Shown here: piece by piece, positions 60,263 through 64,000 of the stretch
Numbering within the stretch: position 1 is the first letter of the stretch
How the letters are laid out: every line of letters begins with the position of its first letter
Assembly: GCF_005887115.1 (NCBI RefSeq)
Contig: NZ_PNCJ01000027.1
Span: 1 to 64,000 of the forward strand
Length of the DNA stretch: 64,000 bases
Direction: 5' to 3'
From: Pseudoalteromonas rubra
Lineage (GTDB): Bacteria > Pseudomonadota > Gammaproteobacteria > Enterobacterales > Alteromonadaceae
The notes under the pieces: generated by a model
What the model was told of the DNA's origin: nothing
Databases searched by the model: none
What the model saw: only the letters and a program-made list of their open reading frames with translations
Position numbers and translations under genes: made by a program

Positions 60263-61456
60263 ATGGTGCTATTTAACTCTGTCGCAGCAAAGCACTGGCT
60301 GCACCACTTTTTAATGATCACTGGTTTGAGTTGTGTCGTAGCGGGATGCTCCGTAGTCAATGAGCGCTTGCCTGATGTTGCTTTGATACATCGCTATGTA
60401 GACAACCAAAATGGCATCGACGGGCTGGATAATGTACGGCGCCTGCTCTTCGATGAATCCCGAAAAGTGCTTTACGCGGTCAGTGCGGATGATGACGCCC
60501 TGGCAGCGTATCGCGTTGCTGACGACGGGGCCCTGACTATGCTGGATATGATCTCGGGCAGTAAGGCGCAGGGCATGTTAATAGGGGCATCGGATATGAC
60601 GTTTTCCGGTATGAACCGGGACATTCAGGTGGTCAGTTTCTACAGTGGTGCCGCTGCGCAGTTTCGCTTGCAGCGGGATGGTAAGCTGGTTTTGCTGTCT
60701 TATTTATCAGATAGGATAGATGCAAAACGCGTATTCAGACAGCACAAACCAATCACTGCAGCTGAGGATCGGCTGGCTCTTTTGGGTCCATATGCGATTG
60801 CGGGTAACGCCGATGGTGTTAGTTATGTTGCTGCCAATGTGTCGCAGGCTTTAGTTCAACTTACCTCTGAGGATCAGTTGCGTACTGGTCAAACCGTTCG
60901 TGCTGAGCAGGTGAGTGCACTGGGCGGAGCCGTTTCTGTGGCGCTTTCCGGCAGTGGTCGCAAAGTGGCGGTTGCGGGCATGCAGGCTAATCAGGTGGCT
61001 ATCTTTGATGGCTCTGATGCCCAGTCGCTGGTGTTGCAACAAACATTCCCTATAGCCCATCAAGTGGCGCTGACAGCGCCTATGTTCGTGGCGTTTGTGC
61101 CACAGACCGAGGTGCTGCTGGTGGCACAAAAACACGGAGTATTGGTCTATAGCCCTGATCCACAGGGTCACTATAAACACTCTGGTGAATTAAGGGGACC
61201 TGAAGGCCAGTCACTGGCTGCCATTTCTCGGCTGGCTTTTGATCCCATGGGGCAATGTATGCTGGCTCTGTCGGAGTCTACCGGCCAGGTTTACATATTT
61301 TCCCGTATACAGGGTGAACAGTGGCAGTTTTTATCCCTGCTTGATGCGCAGGGTGCACAAGCACCTACCTCTGCCGCGTTTATCTTACCCAACAAGGTTG
61401 CACTGAGCTTTGCCCGCAGTGATGCAATAAATATCTATACAAATGTCTGCGTTTGA
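60263..61456 (+). CDS. Lipoprotein with a lactonase-like beta-propeller
   Basis: A lipobox (VVAGC, preceded by a hydrophobic HHFLMITGLSC region) points to a lipoprotein. The body has about seven propeller-type blades (VRRLLFDESRKVLYAVSADD, YVAANVSQALVQL, VLVYSPDPQGHYK). No catalytic residues can be assigned. The start is uncertain: ATG 60263 is very close to AGGAGG, GTG 60266 is better spaced, and TTG 60248 is also open. It follows the response regulator gene by about 90 bp. Confidence 0.72.
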   Translation: MVLFNSVAAKHWLHHFLMITGLSCVVAGCSVVNERLPDVALIHRYVDNQNGIDGLDNVRRLLFDESRKVLYAVSADDDALAAYRVADDGALTMLDMISGSKAQGMLIGASDMTFSGMNRDIQVVSFYSGAAAQFRLQRDGKLVLLSYLSDRIDAKRVFRQHKPITAAEDRLALLGPYAIAGNADGVSYVAANVSQALVQLTSEDQLRTGQTVRAEQVSALGGAVSVALSGSGRKVAVAGMQANQVAIFDGSDAQSLVLQQTFPIAHQVALTAPMFVAFVPQTEVLLVAQKHGVLVYSPDPQGHYKHSGELRGPEGQSLAAISRLAFDPMGQCMLALSESTGQVYIFSRIQGEQWQFLSLLDAQGAQAPTSAAFILPNKVALSFARSDAINIYTNVCV

Positions 61457-61914
61457 TCATCCCATTAAGCTTTGCACACAATGCAAGGGAGTTATGTTTG
61501 TGACAAGGCTGGATTTATCCCCTTATGAGTTTCTTTAAAGTGGTGAATAGCACGGGGAAATTGGCATGTTAGCGGTTGCTACTGGCAGGGGGGAAAAGGA
61601 ATATCGAAAGTTGAATTATTTATGCGCATAAGTGGGGATTCATCTATAGAATTGTGTATTTTGAAATAGTTAGACATACTTGCAATAAGTTTTAACGCTC
61701 ACAGAAATACGTTTAGCAGGTTTTAGTTGAACTTGGTTTCTCTTCCCTGCTAATCTTGAGAACGGTGACGATTTGAAACAGTAATTCACTCTTATAATAG
61801 AATAATGCGTGCGCCTATTGCCTGCATACTGGCAATAATAATGCGATTTTAATAAAGGTTAATCGTCTCTTTGTTTGTCTATTTCATGAAATTTGACCAC
61901 TTTGATTGGGTGAC
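61457..61914. other. Intergenic region upstream of the CadC/ToxR-like regulator
   Basis: No gene seen. A small stem CTTTGCA-CACAA-TGCAAGG lies at about 61470-61488. The rest is AT-rich and must hold the promoter of the following gene. Confidence 0.35.
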
Positions 61915-64000
61915 ATGTCTTCATTAACAGATACTAAACTGACTAAACTTGGTGCTTTTGTTCTGGATCTGGGTGATCAGGTTTTATACCTTGATAGCCA
62001 AGAGGTTTCGATAGAACCCAAGGTCATGGCGTTGTTACTGTATTTGTATGACAATCGCGACAGATACGTGAGTATTGAAGAATTGCACCAACAAGTCTGG
62101 TCAGATCGTATCGTTTCGGACACTGCTGTACGCAGTGCCGCTAAGAAACTTCGGCTGATCCTGGGTGACAACGACATTGCCAACGCGCGCTATGTTAAAT
62201 CGGTCTCCAAGCGCGGTTATAAGCTCGTCTGTGAGATTGCCCCCGTCGATGCGTTGGAACCTTGTGTGTCCTCTGATGGACCTGAAGAGTCGACGGTTGC
62301 AAGCCCGCCTGATACATTATCTGGTGTCGCCTCCGAGCCGCTTGTATCCTCTGAACCTCCCCAGTCATTGCCACCTGTCTCTGAACCTGCTCAGTTAGCA
62401 TCTCCCCCTAAGGAGCGTACCTGGCAAAGCTGGAAATTTAATGTTCTGCTCATATTGGCTACTGTGATTGCTATGTTTGTAGGCTGGGTAAAATATGAGG
62501 CTGTTGTTCGTTATATCCAGGAAATTCAGGTGGTTAAAGTTGATGAGCTTGAGCACATCACGGAATTTAATGGTGACAAAGAGGCGCTGTCTGTATCAGA
62601 AGATGGTCGATTTATTGCGTTTACGGGGCGGACCTCTGAGGATGAAGACAGACAAGTCTTTTTATTAGACAAACAGAACAACAAAACCAGACAGCTGACA
62701 TTCCATGCTTCCAACGCCATGTTTGTCCAGTTCGCGCAGAATGACAAAGTACTAATTTACAGTGATGTAAATGAAGGAAAAATGTCAATGGAGCTACTGC
62801 CTTTGACGCTAGGCGATCCCGAGTCTGGCAAGGTCACTTTGATCGAAGGTGTCGTGGCGATTGGCGGCCCTTCGCGGGGCAGACACTCCTCAGAAATTTT
62901 ACTACCCATGCTGGTTGATCTGGAAAGTGAAATGACGCTCTATGCGCTGGATATCCCGACACGAAAATACACCCGGATGCTGGCACTCAGCGACGCTAGC
63001 GAAATATTGATAGACGTAAGCTTGTCGCCAGATAAGAAAAAACTGGCGCTAATGAAGCAAATAAAAGGCCAGTTTCATATTCTATTGTTTGATTTAGCCA
63101 CTAAAGAAGAAACGCTGGTATACACCAGTAAATATAATTTGTTAGGGGTAGAGTGGAAAAGTGACAGATATATCTTAGTGTTAGGCAGCGGTGGCGTGGT
63201 CAGAATAGATAGTATCACCGGCGAACACCTCCAAGTGATTGACGACAGTGAGCGATTATTAAGAGGGTTTAACACGCATAATGGTGAAGAAATAATTCTT
63301 CTACAGAAAGAGACGACCCGAGCAAATCGCCTTTATATCGAACATACCTTGGGTGATGAACTGACAGCTCAACAGACCATTGATACAGCGCCAGAAGTTG
63401 TCAGCATGTTATATGATACACGCTCAGAGCAGCATAGGTGGGTCAGGACATTAGAAGATGGCGTAATGACCATTGGACGCATGACACTGGGTACTCAAGA
63501 AGTTGAACCATATTATACTACGGAAGAGCGTTTATTGTTGCTCGATGTTTCCTATGAAGCGGGTGGTATCTTGATGAAAGAGGGTCCTAAACTGGCGTTT
63601 TACTCCTTTGATCGGGGACAGGTAGATTATATCACCTCGTCCAAGGAAACGAGCAGTGATGCGGCCTTTAGTCTCGATGGAAAGCATATCTATTACGGTG
63701 TTAATGTCGTCGGTGAATGGGAAATACAAAGCTATAATATCCAGACAAAAACAAGTCGTTTGATGCTGCCGGGTTACCGCTCTATACGCGCCGCGGGGAG
63801 CGGCTATATTGCGGCTGAGCCGATTGACGCAAAACTTTTCTATTTCTCAGATCTCAAGGAGCCAGGACAAGCTTTAGGCCACCCTATTGATTTCAGACAT
63901 ATCTGTCGATGGTATATCCGGGGTGATCATATTATATGGACGGCGTTTGATGAGCGCCATACCCACCTGCACAAGCTCAACTGGCGAACTGGAGAGCATA
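61915..64000 (+). CDS. CadC/ToxR-like membrane transcriptional regulator with TolB-like propeller, partial
   Basis: The frame is open from ATG 61915 to the right edge (695 codons visible). An N-terminal OmpR/PhoB-type winged helix (VLDLGDQVLYLDSQEVSIEP, YVSIEELHQQVWSDRIVSD, YVKSVSKRGYKL) is followed by a Pro/Ser-rich linker and one membrane helix (WKFNVLLILATVIAMFVGW, about residue 175-195). Beyond it lies a periplasmic TolB/WD-like propeller (EDGRFIAFTGRTSEDEDRQVFLL). This layout matches CadC-type regulators that read a periplasmic signal and bind DNA directly. The 3' end is outside the window. Confidence 0.87.
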   Translation, partial: MSSLTDTKLTKLGAFVLDLGDQVLYLDSQEVSIEPKVMALLLYLYDNRDRYVSIEELHQQVWSDRIVSDTAVRSAAKKLRLILGDNDIANARYVKSVSKRGYKLVCEIAPVDALEPCVSSDGPEESTVASPPDTLSGVASEPLVSSEPPQSLPPVSEPAQLASPPKERTWQSWKFNVLLILATVIAMFVGWVKYEAVVRYIQEIQVVKVDELEHITEFNGDKEALSVSEDGRFIAFTGRTSEDEDRQVFLLDKQNNKTRQLTFHASNAMFVQFAQNDKVLIYSDVNEGKMSMELLPLTLGDPESGKVTLIEGVVAIGGPSRGRHSSEILLPMLVDLESEMTLYALDIPTRKYTRMLALSDASEILIDVSLSPDKKKLALMKQIKGQFHILLFDLATKEETLVYTSKYNLLGVEWKSDRYILVLGSGGVVRIDSITGEHLQVIDDSERLLRGFNTHNGEEIILLQKETTRANRLYIEHTLGDELTAQQTIDTAPEVVSMLYDTRSEQHRWVRTLEDGVMTIGRMTLGTQEVEPYYTTEERLLLLDVSYEAGGILMKEGPKLAFYSFDRGQVDYITSSKETSSDAAFSLDGKHIYYGVNVVGEWEIQSYNIQTKTSRLMLPGYRSIRAAGSGYIAAEPIDAKLFYFSDLKEPGQALGHPIDFRHICRWYIRGDHIIWTAFDERHTHLHKLNWRTGEH

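Overview
The window looks like chromosome from a Gram-negative gammaproteobacterium of the Alteromonadales, most likely Pseudoalteromonas or a close relative. This rests on the mix of glmU/glmS, TonB-dependent receptor, S8 protease with PKD and chitin-binding domains, HlyD-type export and DUF5916 protein; the genus is an inference. No rRNA, tRNA, CRISPR array or intact transposase gene was seen.

Layout. (1) Positions 1-443, minus strand: a tandem array of 38-residue peptides, at least three near-identical class I lanthipeptide-type precursors plus a divergent fourth small ORF. (2) glmU at 848-2209. (3) 2366-10339: an export and modification operon (HlyD adaptor, C39-peptidase ABC exporter, LanC cyclase, full-length LanB dehydratase) that very probably matures the array peptides, although glmU lies between them. 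(4) 10436-20554: a lipocalin-like secreted protein, two membrane AraC regulators, an S41-type lipoprotein, a serine hydrolase, an XRE membrane regulator, thpR, and a murein-hydrolase operon (MltD-like, a membrane protein, a GH24 lysozyme fold). (5) 21094-27947, minus strand: a compact AT-rich six-gene island with a PF10014-type 2OG-Fe dioxygenase, an ACT-domain protein, a B3/B4 tRNA-editing-type protein, a BacD-like L-amino acid ligase, an MFS exporter and a DUF5916 outer-membrane protein. It is bracketed by a duplicated mltD-DUF6482 segment, with one gene broken in each copy.

(6) 28591-33448: the intact DUF6482 copy, a YbaK-type deacylase, a retropepsin-like protease, a TonB receptor and a LytTR regulator. 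(7) 33449-36791: an intergenic repeat region, a DeoR-type regulator with a palindromic operator on its own promoter, glmS and a strong terminator. glmU and glmS, commonly close together in gammaproteobacteria, are about 32 kb apart here, so the interval looks like an accumulation site for accessory genes. (8) 36792-64000: repeats resembling a transposon end just past glmS, then regulators, cytochrome b561, two metallo-beta-lactamase-fold proteins, an MFS transporter, an HxlR regulator, secreted S8 and M1 peptidases, an azlCD-ferredoxin-desaturase gene run, a 1288-residue propeller histidine kinase, a response regulator, a propeller lipoprotein and the start of a CadC/ToxR-like membrane regulator cut by the window edge.

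The two systems most worth following are the lanthipeptide locus and the BacD-like dipeptide island. In the island, a ligase, a free-amino-acid hydroxylase, an exporter and a tRNA-editing-type protein together suggest a dipeptide antimetabolite whose producer protects itself at the tRNA level.
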